In this document: positions 1-8,476 of the stretch, one piece after another
Layout of the letters: every line of letters begins with the position of its first letter
Numbering within the stretch: position 1 is the stretch's first letter
IMG/VR virus record: IMGVR_UViG_3300018476_000481
Location: 1 to 50,102 of that record
DNA: 50,102 bases
DNA from: a virus
Reading direction: 5' to 3' (one strand)
Program-made: the position numbers and the translations under genes
The notes under the pieces: generated by a model
The model's input: only the letters and a program-made list of their open reading frames with translations
Databases searched by the model: none
What the model was told of the DNA's origin: nothing

Positions 1-255
1 ATGGACATGGACATCGTGTGGAGCGCGAAGGGCGTTGACGTCGACGCCCTGAACCCCATCTTCCTCGGCCCGGACGGGCTGCCCATCATCAAGGCCTCGT
101 TCGGCGCGGATATGTTCCCCTCGTTCCTAATCGAGGCCGCCACGGGCGAACCGTTCGTCGAGTTCTTCCAGCACACCCGCGACGGTCGCCGCGTCGGTGT
201 GGTGATTGTGGACCTGCTGACCATCGGAGAGGATGAGGACGATGATCACGACTGA
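1..255 (+). CDS. Small acidic protein of unknown function
   Basis: 84 residues, starting at the first base of the window, so the true start could lie upstream. I recognise no family. The C-terminus is strongly acidic (a run of Glu/Asp before the stop) and the body alternates hydrophobic and polar stretches like a small globular alpha/beta protein. It overlaps the start of the downstream XRE regulator gene by 14 bases, so the two are translationally coupled. A small gene coupled to an XRE gene is the usual layout of a toxin-antitoxin pair, but no toxin motif is visible. It may equally be cargo of unknown role. Confidence 0.6.
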   Translation: MDMDIVWSAKGVDVDALNPIFLGPDGLPIIKASFGADMFPSFLIEAATGEPFVEFFQHTRDGRRVGVVIVDLLTIGEDEDDDHD

Positions 256-727
256 GCGCGCCTACAAGATCACGCGCGCGGCCGCGGCGAAGTTCCGCAC
301 CGCCATTGCGGCCGCGGAGTCCGGCGCCAGGGCGCCGGCGTCGACGCCGGCGGCGGTAGTGAAGATGACGACCGCGGCGATGCGGGCCCAGCTCGCGGCG
401 CTCGAGCGCGAGCTCGAGGTGTACGACCGCATGAAGCGGGGCGACGCCGAGTTCCGCCCGGCGCCGCTCGAGGACCTCGGCGCGCTCCTGGTGCAGGCCC
501 GGATCGCCCGCGGCTGGACCCAAAAAGAGCTCGGCGATCAGGTCGGGGTGTTGATGCAGCAGATACAGAACTACGAGCAGACGGGCTACGCGCGCGCGAG
601 CCTGACCAGGTTGCGCGAGGTCGCCCTGGCGTTGGGGTCGACGATCACCACCACGCTCGAACTGACGTCGATCGTGAAGGAGCTCACGCGCGACAGAGCC
701 AAGCGGCGTAGAATCTCACCGCGATGA
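242..727 (+). CDS. XRE-family helix-turn-helix regulator (HigA-like)
   Basis: 161 residues. The C-terminal half (about residues 80-140) is an XRE helix-turn-helix: LLVQARIARGWTQKELGDQV followed by a recognition-helix region ending in YEQTGY. The N-terminal half is an Ala/Arg-rich helical region. The start at 242 is preferred over 233 because GGAGAGG ends nine bases before 242 and abuts 233. The probable role is DNA binding, either autoregulating this three-gene module or acting as the antitoxin of a pair. Its stop overlaps the ATG of the next gene. It is unrelated to the CI-like repressor at the other end of the window. Confidence 0.8.
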   Translation: MITTERAYKITRAAAAKFRTAIAAAESGARAPASTPAAVVKMTTAAMRAQLAALERELEVYDRMKRGDAEFRPAPLEDLGALLVQARIARGWTQKELGDQVGVLMQQIQNYEQTGYARASLTRLREVALALGSTITTTLELTSIVKELTRDRAKRRRISPR

Positions 728-942
728 AGCTAAACGGCTGGCAGCGGCTGTGGGTGGTCCTGTCCGCGCTCTGGACGGGCGTGGTGGCTTGCATGCTCGC
801 TCTCGCCGTCCAAGAGCATGACGACGGGTGGATTCACTGGACGCCCACGTTATTGGCATGGATCGCTCCCATCGCTTCGGTCTACGCCATAGGAGCTGGC
901 GTGGTATGGGTGAGACGGGGGTTTGCGAAGGACGGGCGGTAA
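724..942 (+). CDS. Small two-helix membrane protein
   Basis: 72 residues with two hydrophobic segments (about residues 10-29 and 42-62) and a short positively charged C-terminus. It is coupled to the XRE gene by an ATGA overlap and ends 9 bases before the end of the convergent gene on the other strand. No family is recognised. The position at the edge of a prophage suggests accessory cargo. A superinfection-exclusion or toxin role is possible but only guessed from size and topology. Confidence 0.6.
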   Translation: MKLNGWQRLWVVLSALWTGVVACMLALAVQEHDDGWIHWTPTLLAWIAPIASVYAIGAGVVWVRRGFAKDGR

Positions 943-951
943 CGGCACCGC

Positions 952-2781
952 TCACCACCAGTGAAAGATCTTGCTGAGGATCGCGAAGAGCCCGCCGCCG
1001 GCGGCCGCCGCGACCGCGATCTGCTTCTGCTTCTTCGTCATGGGCTTCGACGGGCCCGCGCTGGCGCCGCCGCGGCCGCCGTCAGCTGACGGCGCGGCCG
1101 GTACCTCATCAGGAACCGGGACGGGCGCCGGCGGCGCGGGCGGTTGATAGGCGCGCACCGCCGGCAGCGCGATCGCCGGCCGCGGCGTCTGCGTGACGAC
1201 GTCCTGCCAGGCGGCGCGCAGCCACGGGTACTTCTGCTGGCCGCTCGGCCGCACCCAGTCGAACGCCGCGACGACCTCCACGCCCGGATAGCGATCGACA
1301 AGCGCCGTCTGGAAGTGATGGAGCTGCGCGATCGTGCCGATCGGGTACGCGTCATGGCCGTCTGGCCCGACCGGGTTCCCGCAGAAGATCGGCACCCAGA
1401 GCATGACCGGCAGGCCGGCGCGCGCGTAGATCTCGAGGCCCCAGTGTTCAGTCCGCCAGACCGCGTCGAACGCGTCGAGGCAGACGTTGCCCTTCATCAC
1501 CGGATAGCCCTGGTGGCCGATGAGGGCGTCGATGCCCTCCTCACGCAGCGCGCGCACGAGCTGCACGTGCCGGAACGCCTCGAGGGGGATGTCGGTGACC
1601 GAAGGCTGGCCGTCCTCGCCGTAATCCAACAGCGCCAAGGCCTTGTTCGCATCGTGGTAACACGCGAGTCGCGCGCCCGAGAGCTGCGCCAGGCGCTTCA
1701 TCGAGCCGGCCCAGCGGCGTGTGACGACACCGTCGACAGTCTCTTCGCGGACGATGTGTTCCGCCGGCGGCTTCGGCCAGTCGAGCGGATAGACGGTCAA
1801 GTCGTCGATGCCGTCGCGCAGATCGTGAATCACGATCGCCGGCGGATGCCCGTTGAAGAAATCGCGCCACGCCCACGGGCCGCCTTCGACGTGCGGCTTC
1901 GCGCCGTCCGTGTACGACCAGTGAATGTGCCCCGGCCCCTGGACGACGCCGTCGCTGACCGCGACCATCCACCGCGGCCGCCGGCTGCCGGCGACACGGA
2001 CGGGCGGCAGCGGCTCGTAGGCCGGCCAGGCGGCGGTGGAATCCGGCGCCGGCGCGCTCTCGCAGCAGATGGACACGTACGGCTGGCCGGCGATGACGCT
2101 TAGCCGGGCTCGGTGCGGCGTGTACGTCGGCCACATGCGACGGTCGCCCGTCGCGGTGTTGACGAGCACCACGCCGCCCAGAAGGCCGACGCCGGCCTGG
2201 CCGGCCGCGAAGCCGGTCATCTCTTCTGGGAATGACAGCGTGACGCCGGCGACGGTGCGATCCGCGCGGACGGCCACGCCTGGCACCGGTGTGCCGTCGG
2301 GCGCGATGTGATGAATGCCTGACGCGGAGTCGTAGAGCATCGGCACGCGCAGCGGCGCGAACCGGCTGCCGGCGGCGTCGACCTCAACGGTCATATCCGG
2401 CGTGCCGTCGAGCCCGTAAACGTGCAGCACGTCGCTGTTGTCCTGCTGCAGGTACAGCCGATCGCCGGGCCCGAAGGCGTGCGCCCAGTTGCCGGCCGTG
2501 TCCTGCGGGACGCCCTGGAGGTCGATGACCGGCAGGACGGCGCCGGCGTCGGTCACGATCCAGACGCCCGGACCGTCGGCCCGCTTCACCGCGGCCACAC
2601 GTCGACCGTCACGGGCGATCATGAAGTCGAGATACAGGCCCCAGCTCCGCAGCGGCACTTCCACCGGCGGTCCGTCGCCGCGGAAGCGCACGCCCATGAA
2701 GCCGCCGCCGGCGTCCGACGTCGCCCAGTGCCGGGTCTGGTTCGGTCCTTCGACGACGACGCTCGTGTAGGTGAGCGGCAT
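952..2781 (-). CDS. Putative virion-associated protein with hydrophobic C-terminal tail
   Basis: 609 residues from the ATG at 2781; the frame stays open upstream, but that part overlaps the clearly coding next gene. The N-terminal half is beta-rich. The middle to C-terminal part (about residues 370-520) looks like an alpha/beta hydrolase-type or TIM-barrel fold, with segments such as GLEIYARAGLPVMLWVP. A Pro/Ala-rich linker follows, then a Lys cluster and a hydrophobic tail ending in FHWW, resembling a tail anchor. It is the last gene of the fibre/lysis operon. A glycan-degrading or receptor-binding role would fit its place, but no catalytic motif can be assigned. Confidence 0.6.
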   Translation of the reverse strand: MPLTYTSVVVEGPNQTRHWATSDAGGGFMGVRFRGDGPPVEVPLRSWGLYLDFMIARDGRRVAAVKRADGPGVWIVTDAGAVLPVIDLQGVPQDTAGNWAHAFGPGDRLYLQQDNSDVLHVYGLDGTPDMTVEVDAAGSRFAPLRVPMLYDSASGIHHIAPDGTPVPGVAVRADRTVAGVTLSFPEEMTGFAAGQAGVGLLGGVVLVNTATGDRRMWPTYTPHRARLSVIAGQPYVSICCESAPAPDSTAAWPAYEPLPPVRVAGSRRPRWMVAVSDGVVQGPGHIHWSYTDGAKPHVEGGPWAWRDFFNGHPPAIVIHDLRDGIDDLTVYPLDWPKPPAEHIVREETVDGVVTRRWAGSMKRLAQLSGARLACYHDANKALALLDYGEDGQPSVTDIPLEAFRHVQLVRALREEGIDALIGHQGYPVMKGNVCLDAFDAVWRTEHWGLEIYARAGLPVMLWVPIFCGNPVGPDGHDAYPIGTIAQLHHFQTALVDRYPGVEVVAAFDWVRPSGQQKYPWLRAAWQDVVTQTPRPAIALPAVRAYQPPAPPAPVPVPDEVPAAPSADGGRGGASAGPSKPMTKKQKQIAVAAAAGGGLFAILSKIFHWW

Positions 2782-2789
2782 GGCGGCCG

Positions 2790-3137
2790 TTACTTCTCGG
2801 CGACCTGGACGACGAAGGAGTGATCGTCGATCTGCGGCGGGGTTTCGGTCGTCGTGTACCGGAACGTCACGGTGTAGGCCACGCCTGCGGTGCCGTACCG
2901 CATGCGGAATTGCACGCCGCGATTCGCGACGCCGGAGGTTGGGGATGGCACAACATCGATCTGGTCGATTTCCAGAATCCCGTCGTCGTCCTCGAGCGGC
3001 GACGTGACCGTGAACTCGCCAGAGTCGAACTCGGCGCCCGCGGCCAAGTGGCGCGCGCCGTCGATGGTTCGAAACTTCTGCGCGTTCGGGTCCTTCCGAA
3101 TGACCGTCTCTTCGGTCCAATGAATCACGTCGCTCAT
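2790..3137 (-). CDS. Small beta-rich phage protein, possible fibre/tail adaptor
   Basis: 115 residues starting ATG with a good ribosome site (AAGGAG, 6 bases upstream). It is predicted beta-rich, with no signal peptide or membrane segment. The content and location between fibre genes resemble small fibre-tail adaptor or structural proteins of lambdoid phages. The family match is by general appearance only. It overlaps the upstream gene by 4 bases (ATGA). Confidence 0.55.
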   Translation of the reverse strand: MSDVIHWTEETVIRKDPNAQKFRTIDGARHLAAGAEFDSGEFTVTSPLEDDDGILEIDQIDVVPSPTSGVANRGVQFRMRYGTAGVAYTVTFRYTTTETPPQIDDHSFVVQVAEK

Positions 3138-3388
3138 GGCGCTCTCCTTGCCGGCAGCAGGATGACGGAGGGGTCAGCGGGTAACAGGATCGTGGTCCGC
3201 TCGGCCGGCAGAAGGATCACGTCGCCTTGCGGCGCGACGACGACCAGGTCGGCGAGGTCGTAGCGATAGGCGCTGAGGGCATGCCCGGCGCTTTCAACGG
3301 TTAGAGCGCCTTCCGCCGCCGGCAACACCAGCAGCGACGCCAGCCCGAAGCCGAGCGCCGCGGCCCGTTTGTTTCGGGTGTCGATCAT
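3134..3388 (-). CDS. Small protein with ILLPA-type tandem repeats
   Basis: 84 residues. An N-terminal hydrophobic stretch (about residues 10-25, GFGLASLLVLPAAEG) could be a weak signal or membrane segment. The C-terminus carries three nine-residue repeats: VILLPAERT, TILLPADPS and VILLPARRA. Short LPAE/LPAD repeats occur in small phage proteins next to tail fibres and are thought to form a regular beta strip. It is coupled by ATGA overlap to the fibre gene upstream and to the adaptor-like gene downstream. Confidence 0.5.
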   Translation of the reverse strand: MIDTRNKRAAALGFGLASLLVLPAAEGALTVESAGHALSAYRYDLADLVVVAPQGDVILLPAERTTILLPADPSVILLPARRAP

Positions 3389-5883
3389 CCGAGCTCGCCC
3401 TTGCGATAGACCGTCCCGTCGTCCGTGTCCGTCCGCGTGCCGATGTTCCCGCTGTCCGCGTCATTCCGCAGCCGCATCACGCCCGTGTCCTTGTCGAGGT
3501 CGGAGATGTTCCGCGCCAGGGCGAAGAGCAGGCCGACCTTCGCCGCCAGGGACGACGCCGCCGCGGGCACCAGGACGGGCTCCGCATACGTGTCGCCCGA
3601 GAGCGCGGCGACCATCTGCGTCTTGACCTCCGCGGCGCTGAGGTTGTTCAGCGCGGCGATAGCCGAGACGATGGCATTCGTGGCCGCGATCAGTAGCGAT
3701 TGATCGGCCGGGTCAGATGGCAGGTTATCCGTCTTCGCTTTGATGGCCGCGACCTCCGTGTCCAGGAAGTCGTCGACGACCGTCAGGGCCGCGGCTGTGG
3801 CCAGCGGCGATGTCGCGGCGGTGATGGCGGCTTCCACCGCAGACTGGTCGGCCGGATCCGACGGCAGGTTGTCCGTCTTCGCTTTGATGGCCGCGATCTC
3901 CGTGTCGAGGAAATCGTCAACGGTGGCCAGAGCCGCGGCCGTCGCCAGCGGAGACGTCGCCGCAGTGATGGCTGCTTCTACCGCGGACTGGTCGGCCGGG
4001 TCGCTCGGCAAGTTGTCGGTCTTGGCCTTGATGGCCGCGACTTCAGTATCCAGGAAGTCGTCGATGGTATCGACCTTCGCCGACACCGCCGCGATGAGGC
4101 CGGCCACCACGGACGCATCGGCCGGATCGCTGGGCAGGTTCGTGGTTTTGGCGTCGATGGATGCCAGCTTCGTGCTGTTGTTGTCCATCTCCTGCCGCAC
4201 TTCCACGGCAGTCGGCGCCGTCGCGCCGGGAATGGCCCCGAAGGGAATGAGATAGAACACGCTCGTGTTGTCAGGGTTCGTGACCCACGTCGCCACGCTC
4301 GCCACCTTCGTGGCGCCGACGTAATCGGACACGAACCGAGCCTGCCCGGCACCGGTCCCGGACGCGATGACAATGATCTGGTTGTTGTAGAAGTCGTCGA
4401 CGGCCGACGCGCCCGCATCCAGCGTGATGGCGCCGGCGGCGCCGGCTTGCGCGGTGTTCGTGCGCGTGTAGCCGGCCGCGATCAGGCTCAGCACCGCGGC
4501 CAGCGTTGCCGCCATTTCAGTGTCGAGGAAGTCATCCACCGTGGCCAGGGCCGCAGCCGTCGCCAGCGGAGACGTCGCCGCAGTGATGGCCGCTTCCACG
4601 GCGGACTGATCGGCGGGGTCCGACGGGAGATTGTCCGTCTTCGCTTTGATGGCCGCGATTTCCGTGTCGAGGAAGTCATCGACCACCGTCAGAGCGGCAG
4701 CCGTGGCCAGCGACGAGGTCGCCGCGGTGATGGCCGCCTCGACGGCCGACTGATCGGCCGGGTCGCTCGGCAGGTTGTCGGTCTTGGCCTTGATCGCGGC
4801 GATTTCCGTGTCGAGGAAGTCGTCGACGGTGGCCAGGGCCGCGGCCGTCGCCAGCGGAGACGTCGCTGCGGTGATGGCCGCCTCGACCGCGGACTGGTCG
4901 GCTGGGTCACTCGGCAGGTTGTCGGTCTTGGCTTTGATCGCGGCGATCTCTGTATCGAGGAAATCATCGACCACCGTCAGAGCTGCGGCTGTCGCGAGCG
5001 GCGAGGTCGCCGCGGTGATCGCTGCTTCGACCGCCGACTGGTCAGCGGGGTCACTCGGCAGGTTGTCGGTCTTGGCCTTGATCGCAGCGACCTCGGTGTC
5101 GAGGAAGTCGTCGATCGTGTCGAGCTTCGTGTTGACGGTGGAGAACGCGGCCGCGATGTCAGATGCGTCCGCGGGATCGGACGGCAGGTTGTCCGTTTTC
5201 GCCTTGATTGCGGCGACTTCCGTGTCGACGAAGTCATCGACCGCAGTAATCATCGCGGGAATGTCGCCAGCCGTCTGCGGCGTGCCAGCCACGTGCGTGA
5301 CGTTCACCTGGTGCACCTGCCGACCCTCGGGCAGCTTGATCACGAACGTGTCGTTGTTGTCCGGCGCCGTGTTGAAGTCGGGCACGACCGTCGCCTTCTT
5401 CGTGCTGCCGACGTAGTCGGAGATGACGCGAACCTCGACGACCGAGTCGATCGTGGCAATCACCACCATGCCGTTGTAGAAGTCGTCCTGGTCGCTGGCG
5501 CCGCTGTCGAGCACGATCCCGTCCGTGTCGCTGCCGCCCGAGGCGGAGGTGCCGCTGCGGAGCGTGACGAGCTTGCGCGGATAGAGCGACCAGGGCGTCG
5601 TCTTACCACCGCTGGTGGACGTCTTGGTAACCCCCGACAGGCAATCGCACGTCAGTTCCGCGCCCGTCAGCGAGAGGTAGTACTTGGCGGACGATCCGAT
5701 TTCCGTGGCTTCGTTGGTGCAGTCGGCCGGGGTGTCGCCGTTCTTGCTCACCTCGGAGTCGAGGCCCGTCGCGCCGGTGATCGGATCGCCATCGGCGTCC
5801 AGGATCACCAGGTCCAGCACGAAGGGCGCCCCATAAATGGGATACGGCAGGGCGTTGTTGCGGAACGCGGTGACTTCAGCCAT
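3385..5883 (-). CDS. Repeat-containing tail fibre protein
   Basis: 832 residues. Two copies of a beta domain (about residues 85-215 and 480-575, each with a DDFYN ... SDYVG signature) alternate with two blocks of 48-residue repeats built on AAIKAKTDNLPSDPADQSAV. I count eight full copies and one degenerate copy. The repeats are predicted helical with a regular proline hinge (LPSDPAD), giving a rod-like trimeric fibre shaft. This IKAKTDNLP motif is familiar from phage tail fibre and stabilisation proteins. It belongs to the minus-strand fibre operon; the ATG at 5883 has GGAGA upstream. The near-identical 144-base DNA repeats could let the fibre change length by recombination. Confidence 0.8.
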   Translation of the reverse strand: MAEVTAFRNNALPYPIYGAPFVLDLVILDADGDPITGATGLDSEVSKNGDTPADCTNEATEIGSSAKYYLSLTGAELTCDCLSGVTKTSTSGGKTTPWSLYPRKLVTLRSGTSASGGSDTDGIVLDSGASDQDDFYNGMVVIATIDSVVEVRVISDYVGSTKKATVVPDFNTAPDNNDTFVIKLPEGRQVHQVNVTHVAGTPQTAGDIPAMITAVDDFVDTEVAAIKAKTDNLPSDPADASDIAAAFSTVNTKLDTIDDFLDTEVAAIKAKTDNLPSDPADQSAVEAAITAATSPLATAAALTVVDDFLDTEIAAIKAKTDNLPSDPADQSAVEAAITAATSPLATAAALATVDDFLDTEIAAIKAKTDNLPSDPADQSAVEAAITAATSSLATAAALTVVDDFLDTEIAAIKAKTDNLPSDPADQSAVEAAITAATSPLATAAALATVDDFLDTEMAATLAAVLSLIAAGYTRTNTAQAGAAGAITLDAGASAVDDFYNNQIIVIASGTGAGQARFVSDYVGATKVASVATWVTNPDNTSVFYLIPFGAIPGATAPTAVEVRQEMDNNSTKLASIDAKTTNLPSDPADASVVAGLIAAVSAKVDTIDDFLDTEVAAIKAKTDNLPSDPADQSAVEAAITAATSPLATAAALATVDDFLDTEIAAIKAKTDNLPSDPADQSAVEAAITAATSPLATAAALTVVDDFLDTEVAAIKAKTDNLPSDPADQSLLIAATNAIVSAIAALNNLSAAEVKTQMVAALSGDTYAEPVLVPAAASSLAAKVGLLFALARNISDLDKDTGVMRLRNDADSGNIGTRTDTDDGTVYRKGELG
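3721..5235. repeat. Coding tandem repeats of 144 bases in the fibre gene
   Basis: A 144-base unit recurs in register, for example at 3721, 3865 and 4009, and again through about 4600-5235. The intervening stretch (about 4080-4500) encodes the second beta domain. All units are in the same reading frame and encode 48 residues each. The register and the partial divergence of third codon positions point to old duplication followed by selection or gene conversion. Confidence 0.85.
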
Positions 5884-5921
5884 GTGATCGAGTTCTCCAT
5901 CTCGTCGAGCAGGCGCGCGCT

Positions 5922-6212
5922 TTAGAGCACGCGGTTCATCAAATCGATCGCGTTGGCGTTCTGAAACGTCCCGTCGAGCACGCCGTGCGTGCCGTCGATC
6001 AGCGTGAACAGGGTCTGACCGTGCCCGGGTTCCAGCCCGCAGGCTTCCTCGAGCGCCGTGAAATCCGAGCCCTCGAAGAGGTGATACGCGCGGAGCCTCA
6101 ACGAGCCGGTCAATTCATAGAGTTCGCGCGCGAGGCGTACCGCCCGCAGCACGTCCGCCGCCATCTTCGCGTTGGTGTCCAGGTTGTTGACCTTGATTAC
6201 GTCTACTGCCAC
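5922..6212 (-). CDS. Hypothetical phage protein in fibre cluster
   Basis: 96 residues with a GTG start preceded by a strong GGAGGT. It is mixed alpha/beta with no membrane segment. No family is recognised. It sits between the repeat fibre gene and a lectin-domain gene, so it is probably a virion or fibre-associated component. The strong ribosome site suggests high expression. Confidence 0.6.
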   Translation of the reverse strand: MAVDVIKVNNLDTNAKMAADVLRAVRLARELYELTGSLRLRAYHLFEGSDFTALEEACGLEPGHGQTLFTLIDGTHGVLDGTFQNANAIDLMNRVL

Positions 6213-6224
6213 GGGTCACCTCCC

Positions 6225-6929
6225 TTACGCCGCGAGTCGCCGCGGCACGACTAGGCCCTCTCGCGAGCGGCCCCACATCCGCCCTGAGCCCTTGTTCCCG
6301 ATCCCTTGTCCGCCGATGTAGGGCATCGCGCCCCAGCGGCGCATCGTGGGCTGGCCACCGGCGGCCACCACATCACCGGCCTCAAAAAGCGAAATGTTTT
6401 GAGTAGGTCCGACGTTCCCGCCGTTGTAGCCTGCTAACCCAGGAGCCGATCCCGACTCAGGGACGTTCGCGTTCTCGGCCACGGTGTCAACTAGTGATGA
6501 GTTTTTCCAGTACTCGATGTTCGATCCATTGACGCGAAGCTCGAGGACGTCACCGGCCGTCACGCCGCTATATGTGCCGAGGAGTGCCGAGTTCGCTGCG
6601 CCATTCCAAAACGCGAAAAATTCAACTTGATCGGACCGGCACGCCAACTGGTACCCCGCCCATGACCCGCCAGTCCCAGATGAACGAAGCAACGGGCCGA
6701 GATAGCCGGTCCCGTAGTTGCCAGACGCGTTAATAAAATTGATCGTGATCCGCGAGTAGTGATCAGGACTAAACGACTCGACACGATGGGCGTACCCGCC
6801 TGAGTCTGGCGTTTGCGGTCCGCGACATTTGAGCGAGTCCACGGTCAGCCCAGAGCCGCCGAGCAGGCTGTTGACATAGTTGGCGCCGATCGCGCCGTTC
6901 GCCCGGTTGAAGTCGTCCGTGACCGTCAT
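6225..6929 (-). CDS. Concanavalin A-like lectin domain virion protein
   Basis: 234 residues. Residues 1-165 fit the concanavalin A-like jelly-roll domain common in phage decoration proteins: an opening DDFNRANG motif, followed by GGSWAGYQLA, GDVLELRVNGSNIEYW and GLAGYNGG. The C-terminal 45 residues are Gly/Arg-rich (IGGQGIGNKGSGRMWGRSREG) and may attach it to the virion. Likely function is weak binding to a cell-surface or environmental glycan. Base composition is visibly lower in GC than its neighbours, suggesting later acquisition. Confidence 0.7.
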   Translation of the reverse strand: MTVTDDFNRANGAIGANYVNSLLGGSGLTVDSLKCRGPQTPDSGGYAHRVESFSPDHYSRITINFINASGNYGTGYLGPLLRSSGTGGSWAGYQLACRSDQVEFFAFWNGAANSALLGTYSGVTAGDVLELRVNGSNIEYWKNSSLVDTVAENANVPESGSAPGLAGYNGGNVGPTQNISLFEAGDVVAAGGQPTMRRWGAMPYIGGQGIGNKGSGRMWGRSREGLVVPRRLAA

Positions 6930-6943
6930 CGCGATGTCGCCCG

Positions 6944-7675
6944 TTACGCGGCGAGCCCGAGCGGCGCGAGCTGCGCGGCCAATTTCCGAAACGCGCGCAC
7001 CTTTAGTTGAAAGACGCGCGAGCGGCTGATGCGCAGCGCAGCGGCCGCGTCGTCAATGCTGCGGTCGTCGACGTAGAACATCCACACGATCTGGCGTTCG
7101 CGCGGCTCCAGCGTCGCGAGCGCCGCGTTGAGATGCCGGCGGAGTTCCCGCGCCGCCGCGAACTGCTCCGGCGTCGTGGCGGTGGACGGCGGTGGGGCCT
7201 TCTTGAGACGGTTGACCGTCACGGCCGTCACCGGCGTCAGCCAGGCACCCACGTCGGTGCCGCGCGTGAGCGTCCGGAGGTGCTCGATCTGCTGCAGACA
7301 GCGCGTGACGTCGGCTTCGGGCCAGCGCAGCCGCTCGGCGAGTGCCGCCGCGGTCGGTGACAGGCCGAGTCCGACGAGCGCGTCTGCGGCCGCCTGCACC
7401 GCGCGCGCCTTTCGTCGCAGGCCACGCGGCCAACTCCCGCGGCGCAAGTCGTCAATCATGGCGCCGCGGACGCGCAGGTAGGCGAACTGTTCGAAGGTGA
7501 GCCCCTTCGCCGGGTCGTAGTCCGGCAACGTGGCCATGACGCCCAGCACCCCGCTTTGCACGACGTCGTCGAGGTTCACGTTGAGGCGACGATGCCGGCG
7601 CACGAGCCGGGTCGCGACGCGGCGAACAAAGGGCAGCGCGGCGAGTACGCGGGCGTCGTCGACGGGCATGCCCAT
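6944..7675 (-). CDS. Phage-encoded RNA polymerase sigma factor, FliA-like
   Basis: 243 residues. Region 2 (about 12-85) carries LNVNLDDVVQSGVLGVM, FEQFAYLRVRGAMIDDLRRG and then WPRGLRRKAR, the hallmark of FliA/WhiG/SigF-type sigma-70 factors. Region 3 (about 95-130) has SPTAAALAERLRW. Region 4 (about 180-240) has TLEPRERQIVWMFY and SIDDAAAALRISRSRVFQLKVRAFRKL, a complete promoter -35 binding helix-turn-helix. It should redirect host RNA polymerase. It lies in the operon that begins just downstream of the late-promoter-like element at 9616-9663, so it may amplify late transcription. Starts at 7675 and 7669 are both possible. Confidence 0.88.
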   Translation of the reverse strand: MGMPVDDARVLAALPFVRRVATRLVRRHRRLNVNLDDVVQSGVLGVMATLPDYDPAKGLTFEQFAYLRVRGAMIDDLRRGSWPRGLRRKARAVQAAADALVGLGLSPTAAALAERLRWPEADVTRCLQQIEHLRTLTRGTDVGAWLTPVTAVTVNRLKKAPPPSTATTPEQFAAARELRRHLNAALATLEPRERQIVWMFYVDDRSIDDAAAALRISRSRVFQLKVRAFRKLAAQLAPLGLAA

Positions 7676-7689
7676 GGTTCGCGTCGGCG

Positions 7690-8433
7690 TCAGCCGACGA
7701 TGACCGTCACCGCGGGGCCGACGACAGTCGAGCCATTACTGTCAGTCGCGCTGGGGCGGAGCGCGTATGCACCGGCAGGCCCCTGGTCGGCCCGAAGGGT
7801 CGCCGACCAGGCGTTCGGCCCGCCGCGGATTTCGCATTCACAGACCACATGCCCATCCGTCGCGGACAGCACCTCGAGCCGCACGCTTGCCACGGGCCCG
7901 GTCGTCGTTAACGTGACGAGCGTGGCCGTCGTCAGTGCCCCACTGGGCGGGTCAAGTAGCTCGGCAATGATCGACATCGGCGCGAGCTCGTTACAGCCCG
8001 TCGGGCACGCCGGCGCGCTGGGCGAGGCCGGCGCGGGCAGGAAGTCGATGGCTGTAATAGGGCCTTCGGTACAGCGCGTCTTCGCACCTTGCGTGTCGCA
8101 GATTTGCACCCGCGTCTGGTAGGTGCCCTTTGTGGCCGGCGGGAAGTCTGCCGTGCACGTCATGGTGGCGGTCCCGGTGCAGTCCAGGTTCACCGGCGCG
8201 ACGTAGGTGGTGCCGCCGTCGGTCGAGATCTTCTGGCCCGGGACATAGCTGTTCAGCACCGCGCTTGAGACCGGCACGGTCCACTGCAGCTGGGCCGGCG
8301 CGGCCGCACGGTACAGAAGCGTCGGGCGGCCAGGCACCGCGGCCTTGGGGGCCGCCATGGAGACGCAGCCGATCAGCCAGACCAGACAGAGTGTGAGGGC
8401 GAGTCGAGGTTTCATGGTCATGGGGAATCTCAT
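7690..8433 (-). CDS. Lipoprotein with Ig/fibronectin-like domains
   Basis: 247 residues. ATG at 8433 is chosen because AAGGAG lies 10 bases upstream and a lipoprotein signal follows directly: a basic start, hydrophobic core LALTLCLVWL and a lipobox L-I-G-C near residue 22. The mature part is beta-rich with paired cysteines (CTGTATMTC, CDTQGAKTRC, CPTGC, CECE), like extracellular Ig- or fibronectin-type modules. A lipoprotein in the lysis/fibre operon could block superinfection or adsorption, or take part in lysis. The sequence does not choose between these. Confidence 0.65.
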   Translation of the reverse strand: MRFPMTMKPRLALTLCLVWLIGCVSMAAPKAAVPGRPTLLYRAAAPAQLQWTVPVSSAVLNSYVPGQKISTDGGTTYVAPVNLDCTGTATMTCTADFPPATKGTYQTRVQICDTQGAKTRCTEGPITAIDFLPAPASPSAPACPTGCNELAPMSIIAELLDPPSGALTTATLVTLTTTGPVASVRLEVLSATDGHVVCECEIRGGPNAWSATLRADQGPAGAYALRPSATDSNGSTVVGPAVTVIVG

Positions 8434-8476
8434 GGGGTATCCACTCCTTGGGGAAAACAGGCGCCTTCGTGCCGCG

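Noticed and set aside
3721-5235. Possible CRISPR array in the 144-base repeats
   Set aside because: Units are long, directly adjacent, in-frame and protein coding. There are no short repeats with unique spacers.
3700-5925. A long open frame on the plus strand opposite the fibre gene
   Set aside because: It mirrors the 144-base repeats of the minus-strand fibre gene and is His/Arg/Gly/Asp-rich without natural domain features. It is a by-product of high GC and the repeat.
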